A stretch of DNA of 38,410 bases, taken from the NCBI RefSeq assembly GCF_031426495.1, contig NZ_JANPLK010000026.1, forward strand, positions 1 through 38,410, given 5' to 3'. Shown one piece after another: positions 6,882 to 14,875 of the stretch. This DNA is from Gemmatimonas sp. (GTDB lineage: Bacteria > Gemmatimonadota > Gemmatimonadetes > Gemmatimonadales > Gemmatimonadaceae). The notes under the pieces were generated by a model. It was not told the DNA's origin. It did not search any database and saw only the letters and a program-made list of their open reading frames with translations. The translations under genes were made by a program, and so were the position numbers. The number at the start of each line of letters is the position of its first letter. Positions within the stretch are counted from its first letter, which is position 1.

Positions 6882-8927
6882 CTACAACAGCAAATCGTTG
6901 CGCAACGCCGAGCGAAGCGCCCAGACGATGGCGCCCAAGACATTGGTGCGGCGCCAAAGCACGCGCGCCTCGCCCGTCGTGCCAAGTCGCAGGGTGCTCT
7001 CGGGTGGGAGAAGGACCCGCGCCTCGACTGTTCCCACGTGGCCTCCGATCGGCGATACGCTCGAGATCACGCCACGCATTGGTTGACCAACATCGTGTCG
7101 CCCGACATATCGGACCGTCTGGCCAACCCGGACGTCCATCGCACCGGCGCCACGGAGGTGAATGACGGCCTCGCGTTGCGCGGCATCGGTCAGGGTGAGC
7201 AACGTATCGCCGACCTGCACCGACCGCCCATTAAGCTGTTCCGGGCGTGGCGTGGCGACGGTACCGGCGATCGTCGCGGTCACGCGGAGGTCGCCAATGC
7301 GGCTGCGAGTTTCCGACGCCGATGCAGAAGCGGCTTCGACGCTCGCGCGCAGTACCTCGCTCGTACCGGTTGCCTGTCCGGCATCTGCTCGCGTGAGCTC
7401 GGCCGACAGCGAGTCGACTATCGCCTGTCGCATCACCTGCTCGCGATCGAGCATCGCGTCGCGCAACTGCAACACTGGCGCGCCGGCCGACAGCACATCG
7501 CCTTCGCGCACTGAGACCGAGGACACCACTCCGCTGGATGGCGCCGTCAGGACCAGGTGGGCGGTGGACGCTACGGTGAACGGTCCGTAAGCGGTGAGAT
7601 GGCACGGAATGAGCCCCGCCACGAGCAGCAGCGAGATCGCGACAATGAGGCTCGTCCACCTTCGCGATCTGTGCGTACGGCGCGTCGTCCATGTGCGCCA
7701 CGACGCGCGCCCGGCTGCAGCGACGGCGTGCAGAGGTGTACGCATCGCGAACAGCACCACGAGCACGATGAGGCCCGCCGCCGTTGCGCCGAGCAGGCCA
7801 TTGACGAAGCTGACGACGCCCGATGCGAGTAAGAGCAGAAACCCGGTGGAATAGGCGAAGGCGCCAGCCCCGTATGCCACCAGGATGCGATGCTCCCGAG
7901 GCTCGAGCGCTGGTACCACGATGCTTTCGCGCAGCAGGTGTCGACGAGCCCAGATGCCGGCGTGCACTTGCGCGCGCTGGCGGAGGTTGGACATCTCCAG
8001 CCAATCGCCGAGCGCGAAGTAACCGTCAAGGGGAAGCAGCGGGTTCGAGTTGGTGAGGATATTGGCGATCCCTCCAATCAGCATCGCCGCGATCGCGATC
8101 TGGCCGATCACCGAGCCCGGCGTGAGCGTGAGCCACACGACCGCCATCACCGACGTGACGAAGAGCTCGATCCACGCACCGGCCGCCGTGACCCAGAGTC
8201 GAGCGCGCCGCTCAGGAAAGCTCCACGCGTCGTTCACATTGGCGTAGAACGCCGGCATGAAGAACAACAGCATGAACCCCATTTCGTGGACTTCGCCGCC
8301 GAAGTGCTTACAGGCGAAGGCATGGCCAAACTCGTGAATCGCCGTGAGCAGCGTGAACGTGCCAAGCAGCACGACGAACGACCACGGCGTGAGCGAGTCA
8401 AATGAAAATGACGCCGCAAGCTCAGCGGCATATGTCTCGCGTTGCGCAATGACGATGGCCAGGTACGCCAGGAACAGGGCGACGGACAGCACAACGAATG
8501 CCGGCGTGAAGCACCAGCGGAGACGAGGATACCAGCGGTTCAGTGCCGTGTCAGGATCCCCGAACGAAAAGCGCATCCGAAACAGCTCACCGCGCACCAC
8601 CGAACGCGTTCGCTTCCGTTCGGCGCGCAATCGCTCGAGTTGCTGCGTCGTGCGCTCGAACAGCGTGCGCTCCAACAGGCCGAGCGCCGCGAGCTTGCGG
8701 GCAAATCCCTCCACCGTCGCTGCCGACACCTTGACGCCGTCGGCCACCAGTTGTTCGGCCACCTGCGCTGCCGAACGTGCGCCGTCGAACATCCGCATGA
8801 CCCGCATCTCGACGGGTCGAAAGCGGAAGTAGGCGTGGGTGGACGGATCCTTGACCACGAAGCTCTGCTCATCGCGAAAGCGCTGCTCGACGATCGCGAG
8901 ATCGGCTCTCAGTTGCGGCGCACTCAT
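6882..8927 (-). CDS. PqqD-like / M50 site-2-type zinc protease / HlyD adaptor fusion
   Basis: A 681-residue membrane protein in three parts. Residues about 10-90 resemble a PqqD-like winged-helix domain (FRFRPVEMRVMRMFDG..., VEGFARKLAALGLLE), the fold that binds leader peptides in RiPP pathways. Residues about 140-440 are polytopic membrane M50 protease with the zinc motif HEFGH (198-202) and LDGY with Asp301; all expected catalytic residues are there. Residues about 440-660 follow a last transmembrane helix and form a biotinyl-lipoyl/HlyD barrel (APSSGVVSSVSVREGDVLSAG, later GTVATP). Gene order places it third in a leftward run after the GAF-HlyD and lipoprotein adaptor genes, 28 bp after the adaptor. 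I infer a role in recognising, clipping or passing on an exported peptide. Confidence 0.88.
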   Translation of the reverse strand: MSAPQLRADLAIVEQRFRDEQSFVVKDPSTHAYFRFRPVEMRVMRMFDGARSAAQVAEQLVADGVKVSAATVEGFARKLAALGLLERTLFERTTQQLERLRAERKRTRSVVRGELFRMRFSFGDPDTALNRWYPRLRWCFTPAFVVLSVALFLAYLAIVIAQRETYAAELAASFSFDSLTPWSFVVLLGTFTLLTAIHEFGHAFACKHFGGEVHEMGFMLLFFMPAFYANVNDAWSFPERRARLWVTAAGAWIELFVTSVMAVVWLTLTPGSVIGQIAIAAMLIGGIANILTNSNPLLPLDGYFALGDWLEMSNLRQRAQVHAGIWARRHLLRESIVVPALEPREHRILVAYGAGAFAYSTGFLLLLASGVVSFVNGLLGATAAGLIVLVVLFAMRTPLHAVAAAGRASWRTWTTRRTHRSRRWTSLIVAISLLLVAGLIPCHLTAYGPFTVASTAHLVLTAPSSGVVSSVSVREGDVLSAGAPVLQLRDAMLDREQVMRQAIVDSLSAELTRADAGQATGTSEVLRASVEAASASASETRSRIGDLRVTATIAGTVATPRPEQLNGRSVQVGDTLLTLTDAAQREAVIHLRGAGAMDVRVGQTVRYVGRHDVGQPMRGVISSVSPIGGHVGTVEARVLLPPESTLRLGTTGEARVLWRRTNVLGAIVWALRSALRNDLLL

Positions 8928-8955
8928 CGACGTGCCATTACCGTCAGGCTCGCGT

Positions 8956-9951
8956 TCAGCGGCGCGGGATCGCGAGCCGGTCGCCGACGGCGAGTCCGCT
9001 CACGATTTCGACGCGGTTGCCGGCGACGTCGACACCGATGGCCACTGGGCGCAGTACGGTACGGCCGCCTTCCATCACGAGCGCAAAGCCATCGCTCGCA
9101 ATCGCCTTGCGTGGCGCCACGATGGTCCGGCGCCGCTCCCGTCCCAGCTGTGCCGTCACGCTTTCACCGGACAGGAAGCGTGGTGTCGCTGCCTGGAGAA
9201 TGACTTCGCGGGTGGCACTCGCCGCGTCGTACGCCGGGGCCGCGAACACCACGCGCGCCTCGGCGCGGGCCGCGCCGCCGGTGCTGCCGCTTCCCACAAT
9301 CGTCGCACGATCCCCCACGCGGACCTGCCTGGCCAGCGGATCGGTGACGCGGATCCGCACCAACTGCGGCGCGGTCTCCGCGACCCGAAACAAGGTGTCG
9401 CCCACGGCCACGAGTTGCTTCGGCTTCACGTACCGCGCACTGATCTTTCCCGCGAACGGGGCCACGACACGCGTCAGCTCCACGTCGCGCTCCGTCCTCC
9501 GCAACGTGAGCTCGGCATCCCGATACACGGCTTCAACGTGTTCGGAATCCTCCGTGGTGACGCCGCCCGTCGTCGCCAGTTCGCGGGAGCGCACGACGGC
9601 GCGACGTGCCTGGTCCACGGCCGACAGGGCGCGATCACGTTCGATGTCCTGCGCTTGCCGTTCGATCGACGCCAGCGGTGCGTCGCGCTGCACCGACGCG
9701 CCGAGATTCACGAAGAGCGAGTCGATGACACCGGCCGCGCGTGCGGCCACGACCACGTCGTGTTCGACGAACACCTGTCCGGTAAACGTGCGAGGCACAT
9801 CGACCGTGGCGGTATCCACCAGCAGTCCTGTATCGGCTACGACCTGACGAGAACGGCCCGACGCCGGCTCTGTTCCGCCGCAGCCACTCAGCGCCCAGCC
9901 GAGCATGGCGACAGAGACGAGTGGCCCAACCCGCGTGCTGTTTACACCCAC
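8956..9951 (-). CDS. Periplasmic membrane-fusion adaptor lipoprotein (RND/HlyD type)
   Basis: About 331 residues from a GTG at 9951. A lipoprotein signal (VSVAMLGWALSGCGG) makes the mature protein a membrane-anchored periplasmic adaptor. It then shows the membrane-fusion layout: beta-barrel/lipoyl half (GQVFVEHDVVVAARAAGVIDSLFV), a helical hairpin, the second lipoyl half (RVVAPFAGKISARYV) and the C-terminal membrane-proximal domain (VAGNRVEIVSGLAVGDRLAIP). The start is chosen because GGAGG lies eight bases upstream and the lipobox falls at the right distance; the reading frame stays open further upstream but only as overlap with the previous gene. It overlaps that gene's end by 10 bp, so the two are co-translated. 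No RND pump gene is adjacent. Confidence 0.86.
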   Translation of the reverse strand: MGVNSTRVGPLVSVAMLGWALSGCGGTEPASGRSRQVVADTGLLVDTATVDVPRTFTGQVFVEHDVVVAARAAGVIDSLFVNLGASVQRDAPLASIERQAQDIERDRALSAVDQARRAVVRSRELATTGGVTTEDSEHVEAVYRDAELTLRRTERDVELTRVVAPFAGKISARYVKPKQLVAVGDTLFRVAETAPQLVRIRVTDPLARQVRVGDRATIVGSGSTGGAARAEARVVFAAPAYDAASATREVILQAATPRFLSGESVTAQLGRERRRTIVAPRKAIASDGFALVMEGGRTVLRPVAIGVDVAGNRVEIVSGLAVGDRLAIPRR

Positions 9952-11855
9952 GACCACATCCTCCACCACAAGAGCCGCATGACACGTACGGGCGTGCGCA
10001 GTAATCGTTCCGCCAACGACGCCGGCGCCGTGAGCACGCGTGCATTCGCGCCCATACCGGGCTTGATCGCGCCGTCCGCATTCGGGACGAGCGCACGCAC
10101 GGGGAAGTGCACCAGCGGCGCGTCGCTCGTCGAGCCGGAGGCTGAGGCAGACGCCGGAGTGCCGGCAGGCGAAGCCGGCTGGGGCAACGTGCCAATCCAT
10201 GTAACGCGCCCCTCGATGGTCCGCTGCGGTAACGCATCGACACGAATGCGGACGATATCGCCTACGCGCACCCGAGCGATCTCCCGCTGCTCCACCGAAA
10301 ACTCGAGATCCAGGGTATCCGTGCGGCCGAGCACCACGAACGCGTCGCCGGCACGGAGTTTGGTGTCGATGAGCAGTTCAGGACGCGCGGTGAGTACCGA
10401 GCCGGATACCGGTGCGCGCAACGTCAGCGTCTGCAGCGCTTCGTCGCGGACGGTGAGCGCGGCCCGTGCCGACGAGGCGCGGATGTCCTGCAGTCGTTGT
10501 CCGGCGGCGTCGCCGCGGCTCGCTGCCGCCCCGGCCTCGCGCTCGGCAGCACGTACGGTTGCCGCCGCGCTGAGGCGCGCCGCACGTGCCTCGATATCGC
10601 GCAGCTGCGCGAGCGGTGCGCCGGCGATTACCTCGCTGCCCTCGCGCACCAGCACTCGGTCAACGGTGCCGCTCACGAGCGGTCGAACGGTGGCAAACGA
10701 CGTGGGGCGGAACACGGGCGTATCCGCCACCACGCGCAGCGGCCACTGCACCAGCGTCACCAAGGCCAGAGCAATTGCGGCACTTACGCCGGCGATGGTG
10801 CGACGACGAAGTGGGATGGCGAAGAACTCGGCCCGCTTGGCGCTGATCGCGCCAAGCGCCTCGGCCAACGGCACCTGGCTGTACAGCTTTGCGTTTCGAA
10901 TCGCGACGGTGGCCTGGTTGGCCAGAATGCGCGCCAGCTCACGTTCGCGAACGCTCGCGAACTCGGCCGTCTTCGCTTCCAGCAGCAGGATGCCGACAAT
11001 GCCTTCTTCGTCGCGGAGCGGCAGATACAGGCCGCTCTGCATTTCGACCTTGGCGAGTTCCGCATCGAAGAACTGCAGAAAGATGCGCTCGGTGTCCGAG
11101 CCGGGGGCTTCACGGTCCGAGAGGTAGAACATCTCGCCGGTCCCGGCGGCCCAGGCTGCGCGGAACGCGAGATCCTGCATCTCTTCCGCGTTCGAGTCGA
11201 CGGCCGCTGCGCCAGCGACGGCGCGAATGTCGCATTTACCGTTTTCATACAACGCGAGCGCGCCGAGGTCGAAGCGAACCGCTTTCGCGGCAATGTTGAC
11301 GACGGTTTGCAGCACGCGGTCGAGATCGAGCGACGAGCCGATTTCCCGACTGAGCTCCTCGACGAGCGTCAGATCACCTGAGCGATCGTTCGCTTTGATC
11401 CGCGCCGCGGTGCGTAGCGCCGACGCGGTGCTGTCGGCCAGCAGCGCCAGCAACGCCTGATCGGACGCGGCGAACGGTGACGCGTCGTCATGGGCGTCGC
11501 GCACTACGCGGAGGTACCCCACGGTGCGTCCGCCGCTGAGAACCGGCGCGGCCAGCGTGTGCGAGTGTGGAGCGACGGAATCCAGGGCCGTAAGCGGCAC
11601 CGTCGATCCCCTCAGCGCCTCGGCACCGTGGCCGGTAGCCAGCTGACAGGTCGCCTGCTTCTCGGACGGAACCCAGAACGAGCCACTGTCGGCGCCGAGC
11701 GCGGTGCGTGCGGCATCAAGCGAGGTGGTCAGCAGTATCCGCTGGTCGAGCTCGCCGGACATGTCCAAAGCCGCCTGCACCAGGCCACGTAGGACGCCCT
11801 GCGACAGTTCCACGGCCGCCGGCGAAGATCCTGACGAACTGGCGCTAGGCTCCAC
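9942..11855 (-). CDS. GAF-GAF-transmembrane-HlyD adaptor fusion
   Basis: A 637-residue protein. Residues about 30-155 and 185-325 are two GAF-type sensory domains (the second includes LDLDRVLQTVVNIAAKAVRFD and LYLPLRDEEGIVGILLLEAK). One transmembrane helix follows (about 353-372, IAGVSAAIALALVTLVQWPL), then an HlyD/membrane-fusion region (about 385-620) with two lipoyl halves (RPLVSGTVDRVLVREGSEV and LRAPVSGSVLTARPELL) and an intervening helical hairpin. The GAF domains would be cytoplasmic and the adaptor periplasmic, so an inside signal could be tied to transport. The start is a GTG at 11855 with no clear Shine-Dalgarno. It is the first of three adaptor genes read leftward. Confidence 0.87.
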   Translation of the reverse strand: MEPSASSSGSSPAAVELSQGVLRGLVQAALDMSGELDQRILLTTSLDAARTALGADSGSFWVPSEKQATCQLATGHGAEALRGSTVPLTALDSVAPHSHTLAAPVLSGGRTVGYLRVVRDAHDDASPFAASDQALLALLADSTASALRTAARIKANDRSGDLTLVEELSREIGSSLDLDRVLQTVVNIAAKAVRFDLGALALYENGKCDIRAVAGAAAVDSNAEEMQDLAFRAAWAAGTGEMFYLSDREAPGSDTERIFLQFFDAELAKVEMQSGLYLPLRDEEGIVGILLLEAKTAEFASVRERELARILANQATVAIRNAKLYSQVPLAEALGAISAKRAEFFAIPLRRRTIAGVSAAIALALVTLVQWPLRVVADTPVFRPTSFATVRPLVSGTVDRVLVREGSEVIAGAPLAQLRDIEARAARLSAAATVRAAEREAGAAASRGDAAGQRLQDIRASSARAALTVRDEALQTLTLRAPVSGSVLTARPELLIDTKLRAGDAFVVLGRTDTLDLEFSVEQREIARVRVGDIVRIRVDALPQRTIEGRVTWIGTLPQPASPAGTPASASASGSTSDAPLVHFPVRALVPNADGAIKPGMGANARVLTAPASLAERLLRTPVRVMRLLWWRMWSWV

Positions 11856-11971
11856 TGCGGGCGGTTAGAGGCGAACGAGAGGGTCTGGTGACGCGGGAGA
11901 ACTTGCCACCAGCGTGGAGCGTCCACAACCCAAACTGCACGTCTCAGCCCATCGAACGCACCGAAACGACA

Positions 11972-12006
11972 ACGAGCCCGACCGGCGTGTGGCCGATCGG
12001 GCTCGT
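11972..12006 (-). terminator. Hairpin downstream of the peptide genes, probable (partial) terminator
   Basis: A perfect 10-bp stem, ACGAGCCCGA (11972-11981) with TCGGGCTCGT (11997-12006), and a 15-nt loop. Read leftward it begins 34 bp after the stop of the second peptide gene and is followed by TTGTCGTTT, a weak T-rich tail. It stands between the two small peptide genes and the adaptor genes, so it could end the abundant peptide transcript while letting some read-through reach the export genes (inference). Confidence 0.6.
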
Positions 12007-12040
12007 GCACCACCGGTCGCCGAGGGCGACGGGTGAAACC

Positions 12041-12205
12041 TCACTCGCGGATGATCATTGGTCGCGGGGCAATGCGCTCTTCGAGTTCCTGCGTGTTCAG
12101 CTCGATGGAGTCGGCGTCCTTGCCCGTGACCTGCTTGACCTGCTCCTTCTGGGTGTCCGTGAGGTCGATACGGACAATGTCGTTCTGCTTGTCGTTCGGA
12201 TTCAT
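12041..12205 (-). CDS. 54-residue peptide, second of two tandem paralogues; candidate exported peptide
   Basis: Starts MNPNDKQNDIVRIDLTDTQK and ends with ELNTQELEERIAP followed by RPMIIRE. No Cys, no signal peptide, no transmembrane segment and no double-glycine motif. The middle (about residues 15-30) can form an amphipathic helix. It shares its first and central blocks with the paralogue encoded just upstream, while the extreme C-terminus differs, a pattern like a leader with a variable core. The ATG at 12205 has GGAG seven to eight bases before it. The neighbours are a PqqD-like/M50 protease and three adaptor-type modules. I infer a substrate or precursor role; a small regulatory protein is the main alternative. 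Confidence 0.72.
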   Translation of the reverse strand: MNPNDKQNDIVRIDLTDTQKEQVKQVTGKDADSIELNTQELEERIAPRPMIIRE

Positions 12206-12248
12206 GGTGTGCTCCGGAAGATGCTCAGAGGACTTCGTGAGACGCGAA

Positions 12249-12407
12249 TTACGGGGCGATCATGCGGGGGGCGATACGCTCTTCGAGCTCCTGCGTGTTC
12301 AGCTCGATGGAGTCGGCGTCCTTTCCGATCGCCTGCTTCACCTGCGCCTTCTGCGGTTCCGTGAGGTCGATGCGGACGATGTCATTCTTGTTGTCGTTCG
12401 GATTCAT
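12249..12407 (-). CDS. 52-residue peptide, first of two tandem paralogues; candidate exported peptide
   Basis: Starts MNPNDNKNDIVRIDLTEPQK, continues with KQAIGKDADSIELNTQ and ELEERIAP, and ends RMIAP. About three quarters of its residues are identical to the paralogue 43 bp downstream, and the DNA over the ELNTQELEERIAP part is nearly identical, so the pair arose by recent tandem duplication. The ATG at 12407 has AGGAG seven bases upstream. It is the first gene after a promoter with SARP-type heptamers. Nothing cysteine-based could be cross-linked here, so any modification would need other residues. Confidence 0.74.
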   Translation of the reverse strand: MNPNDNKNDIVRIDLTEPQKAQVKQAIGKDADSIELNTQELEERIAPRMIAP

Positions 12408-12448
12408 GATGTGCTCCTGAAGTGGTAGGCGGTGAACTGCACGGGGCG

Positions 12449-12501
12449 AGTATGCTGGGCTTCCGTGAATTCATCGTGAAAGGGGTGTCGGCCGCCGTGA
12501 A
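12449..12501 (-). promoter_or_regulatory. SARP-type promoter of the peptide genes
   Basis: Read leftward: heptamers TTCACGG (12501-12495), TTCACGA (12480-12474) and TTCACGG (12469-12463). The last two start 11 bp apart (7 bp plus 4-bp spacer) and the first starts 21 bp further up. The last heptamer ends exactly 8 bp before a CATACT (12454-12449) that can serve as -10. No consensus -35 is present, as expected for an activator-dependent promoter. The divergent gene at 12552 encodes a SARP-type regulator, the obvious activator. A fourth related word, TTCACCG, lies at 12436-12430 downstream of the -10 and may be chance. Confidence 0.6.
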
Positions 12502-12551
12502 GCGGCCATACGTTTGCCGGCGTGTAGGAGACTCTCTGACCCGGGTCCGGC

Positions 12552-14825
12552 ATGTATCTCAAGTTGTGCGGCAGCATCGCGCTCTATAGCGGCGAGCAGC
12601 GCGTCGAGGTGGCCATTGCCGCGAAGTCACTCGCGCTGCTCGCGTTTCTTACGCTCGAGTTCGGCACTCACTCGCGCGACGAGCTGAGCAGTTTGCTCTG
12701 GGGGGAGTCGACCAACGACAAGGCGCGCGCTTCGTTGCGACAGGCGCTCAAGCAGCTGAAAGACGTGCTCGGCGAACGCCTCGCGCTTGATCGGTCGTCC
12801 GCCGCCCTGGCGACGCCGCTCGATTGTGACGTGCTGCAGTTCGGTCAATACGCCCGCGGCGACGATTCCCGTATGCTCGACGTCGATATCCCGCGTTTCC
12901 TGACTGGTCTCAGCCTGCGCGACGCGCCCGCCTTCGACGAGTGGGTGGAACGCCAGCGCGCGGTTTTGCTGCGGCCATTCCGGCGAGCACTGACGACCGC
13001 CGCGCGCGCCGCGCACGCCCAGCGCGATTGGCCGCACGCGCTGTCGCTCTCGACACGCTGGCAGTCCCTGGACCCGTTGTCCGATGACGCGGCGCATCTC
13101 CAGATCGATGTATTGCACCGCATGGGGGACCGCGACAATGCGCTCGCGGCGTATCGGGCCTACGCAGCCGCGCGGCAGCACGAGACGGGCCAGCTACCGG
13201 GGCTCGCCCTGCGCGAGCTGGCACTGCGAATTGAGCACACCCCGGCCCGTCCGACGCCGGTCGCTCCGCGTACGATTGCAGCCGGACACGCACTCATGCC
13301 CTCCTTCGAGGGACCACTGGTCGGCCGCGAGCAGCCGTGGGCGTCGCTCATGCGCGGCTGGCAGGCGGTGGCAGAAGGCGCGGGCGCGCTGGTGTTGGTC
13401 ACTGGCGAGCAAGGGTCCGGAAAATCCAGGCTGCTGCTCGACTTCGCCCAGTTCGTGGTCAGTCAGGAGGCGACGCTCTTGCGGGGACGCGCCTACGAAG
13501 CCGGCGTCGACAGGCCGTTCGGGCCGATGCTCGACATCATTCGAGGCGCGATCGACGCCCCCGGCGCGGCGGGCACCGATGAAATGTGGTTGGCCGAGGT
13601 TGCGCGGGTGCTGCCCGACACTCGACGGAAATTCCCGTCGTTGCCCGACGCATCACGGTTGCCGACGGCATTTGGATCGCCGCCCCCTGGCTCCGCCTTG
13701 CCGGAAGCCGTGGCTCAGCTTTTTATCGCCATCGCGGAGGAATCACCGCTGGTGATCGTGCTCGATGACCTGCACTGGTGTGATGGCGACAGCTGTCAGC
13801 TGATGCTCTTCCTCGTGCAACGTCTCGCCGACGCACCTGTACTCTGGTGTTTTACCAAGGCGCTCGGCGCTACCGACCGTGACGCACCTGTCGCGCGACT
13901 CACGCGCGCGTTGCGGGCGGTGCCAAACGTGATTCGCGTCTCGCTCGAGCCGCTCACGCACGACGACGTCTGGCGACTGATCCGCAGCCTCGGGCGCGTG
14001 ACGCACCCCGATGGGGCGCGGCGCCTGGCGTCCCGTGTGCACGAGGTGGCCGCTGGCAATCCGCTGTATGTCATCGAGCTGTTGAAGTCGTTGTTCGCCC
14101 GCGAGTGGCTCGCGGTGGATCAGCGCACGCAGGAGTGGATACACAGCGATACGATGAGCGGGGAGTTACTCGCCACCGAGGTATTCCCGGACCTGCGCGC
14201 GGCGGTGGCCGAGCGGGTCGCCGCGCTGCCGGACGAGCAACACGCGCTGTTGCTCACCATCGCGACCGCGGGCAGCCCGTGTCATACGAGTCTGCTCTCG
14301 TTCGTGCACGGCATCTCGCGGCTGCGGGCGGCCCACGTGTGCGATGCACTCGTCGAGCGCCGGCTGGTCATGGAAGCGGACGGCCACTACGTATGCGTGA
14401 ACGGTATCATCGGACACGTGGTGCTCGAGGCCATGGGCACCTCGCGTCGCCGCGAAGTGCACCGCATGATCGCCATGGCGCTCACCGAGTCTGCGGCCAG
14501 CGTTCGGCGTGCACCCGAGCCTGGCGCGATTGCGCGGCATGCCGAAGCCGGCGGCGAGGCAGCGATGGCGCATGAGTACGCGCTGTTGGCGAGCGACGCG
14601 AGTGCGGCGAAGTCCGCGTGGGCGGATGCACTCGGGTGGCTCGATCTCGCGTCTGCGTGTGCGAGCACCGCAGACGAACGGAAAGCCGCCGATCAGGCGA
14701 CCGCCAACATGTTGGCGATGGCGGGGCTGTCTTCGCCTCAGCGGCAGGCTCCCATCTCTCGCGCCACGCGAATCATCGGCGCCGACGATGTGGACCTTTC
14801 AGGTTCTGCGGCGCAGTACGCGTAA
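12552..14825 (+). CDS. SARP-type transcriptional activator with AAA ATPase domain (BTAD)
   Basis: A 757-residue protein. Residues about 1-100 form an OmpR-like winged helix (SRDELSSLLWGES...ARASLRQALKQLKDVLG), and 100-235 the bacterial transcriptional activation domain. Residues about 255-560 are an AAA/STAND ATPase with Walker A GEQGSGKS (285-292) and Walker B LVIVLDDLHW (Asp405-Asp406). The C-terminal 190 residues are helical, without a LuxR-type second DNA-binding domain. Large SARPs of this kind bind heptamer repeats with 11-bp period and activate neighbouring biosynthetic or export genes. Such repeats lie in the shared 144-bp upstream region, so the likely target is the peptide operon. 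The ATG at 12552 gives the normal family start. Confidence 0.9.
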   Translation: MYLKLCGSIALYSGEQRVEVAIAAKSLALLAFLTLEFGTHSRDELSSLLWGESTNDKARASLRQALKQLKDVLGERLALDRSSAALATPLDCDVLQFGQYARGDDSRMLDVDIPRFLTGLSLRDAPAFDEWVERQRAVLLRPFRRALTTAARAAHAQRDWPHALSLSTRWQSLDPLSDDAAHLQIDVLHRMGDRDNALAAYRAYAAARQHETGQLPGLALRELALRIEHTPARPTPVAPRTIAAGHALMPSFEGPLVGREQPWASLMRGWQAVAEGAGALVLVTGEQGSGKSRLLLDFAQFVVSQEATLLRGRAYEAGVDRPFGPMLDIIRGAIDAPGAAGTDEMWLAEVARVLPDTRRKFPSLPDASRLPTAFGSPPPGSALPEAVAQLFIAIAEESPLVIVLDDLHWCDGDSCQLMLFLVQRLADAPVLWCFTKALGATDRDAPVARLTRALRAVPNVIRVSLEPLTHDDVWRLIRSLGRVTHPDGARRLASRVHEVAAGNPLYVIELLKSLFAREWLAVDQRTQEWIHSDTMSGELLATEVFPDLRAAVAERVAALPDEQHALLLTIATAGSPCHTSLLSFVHGISRLRAAHVCDALVERRLVMEADGHYVCVNGIIGHVVLEAMGTSRRREVHRMIAMALTESAASVRRAPEPGAIARHAEAGGEAAMAHEYALLASDASAAKSAWADALGWLDLASACASTADERKAADQATANMLAMAGLSSPQRQAPISRATRIIGADDVDLSGSAAQYA

Positions 14826-14875
14826 GCGCTGCACCACCCCCGGTGCCTCAACTCATGCACGGACCCACTGTGACC

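Noticed and set aside
8839..11127. Long plus-strand open frame (762 codons) opposite the adaptor genes
   Set aside because: It is antisense to three well-supported genes with recognisable domains; its product is arginine/serine-rich with no domain, a usual by-product of high-GC third positions.
12041..12407. Classical double-glycine bacteriocins or lanthipeptides
   Set aside because: No GG/GA cleavage motif, no Cys, and no LanM/LanB or peptidase-containing ABC exporter next to them.
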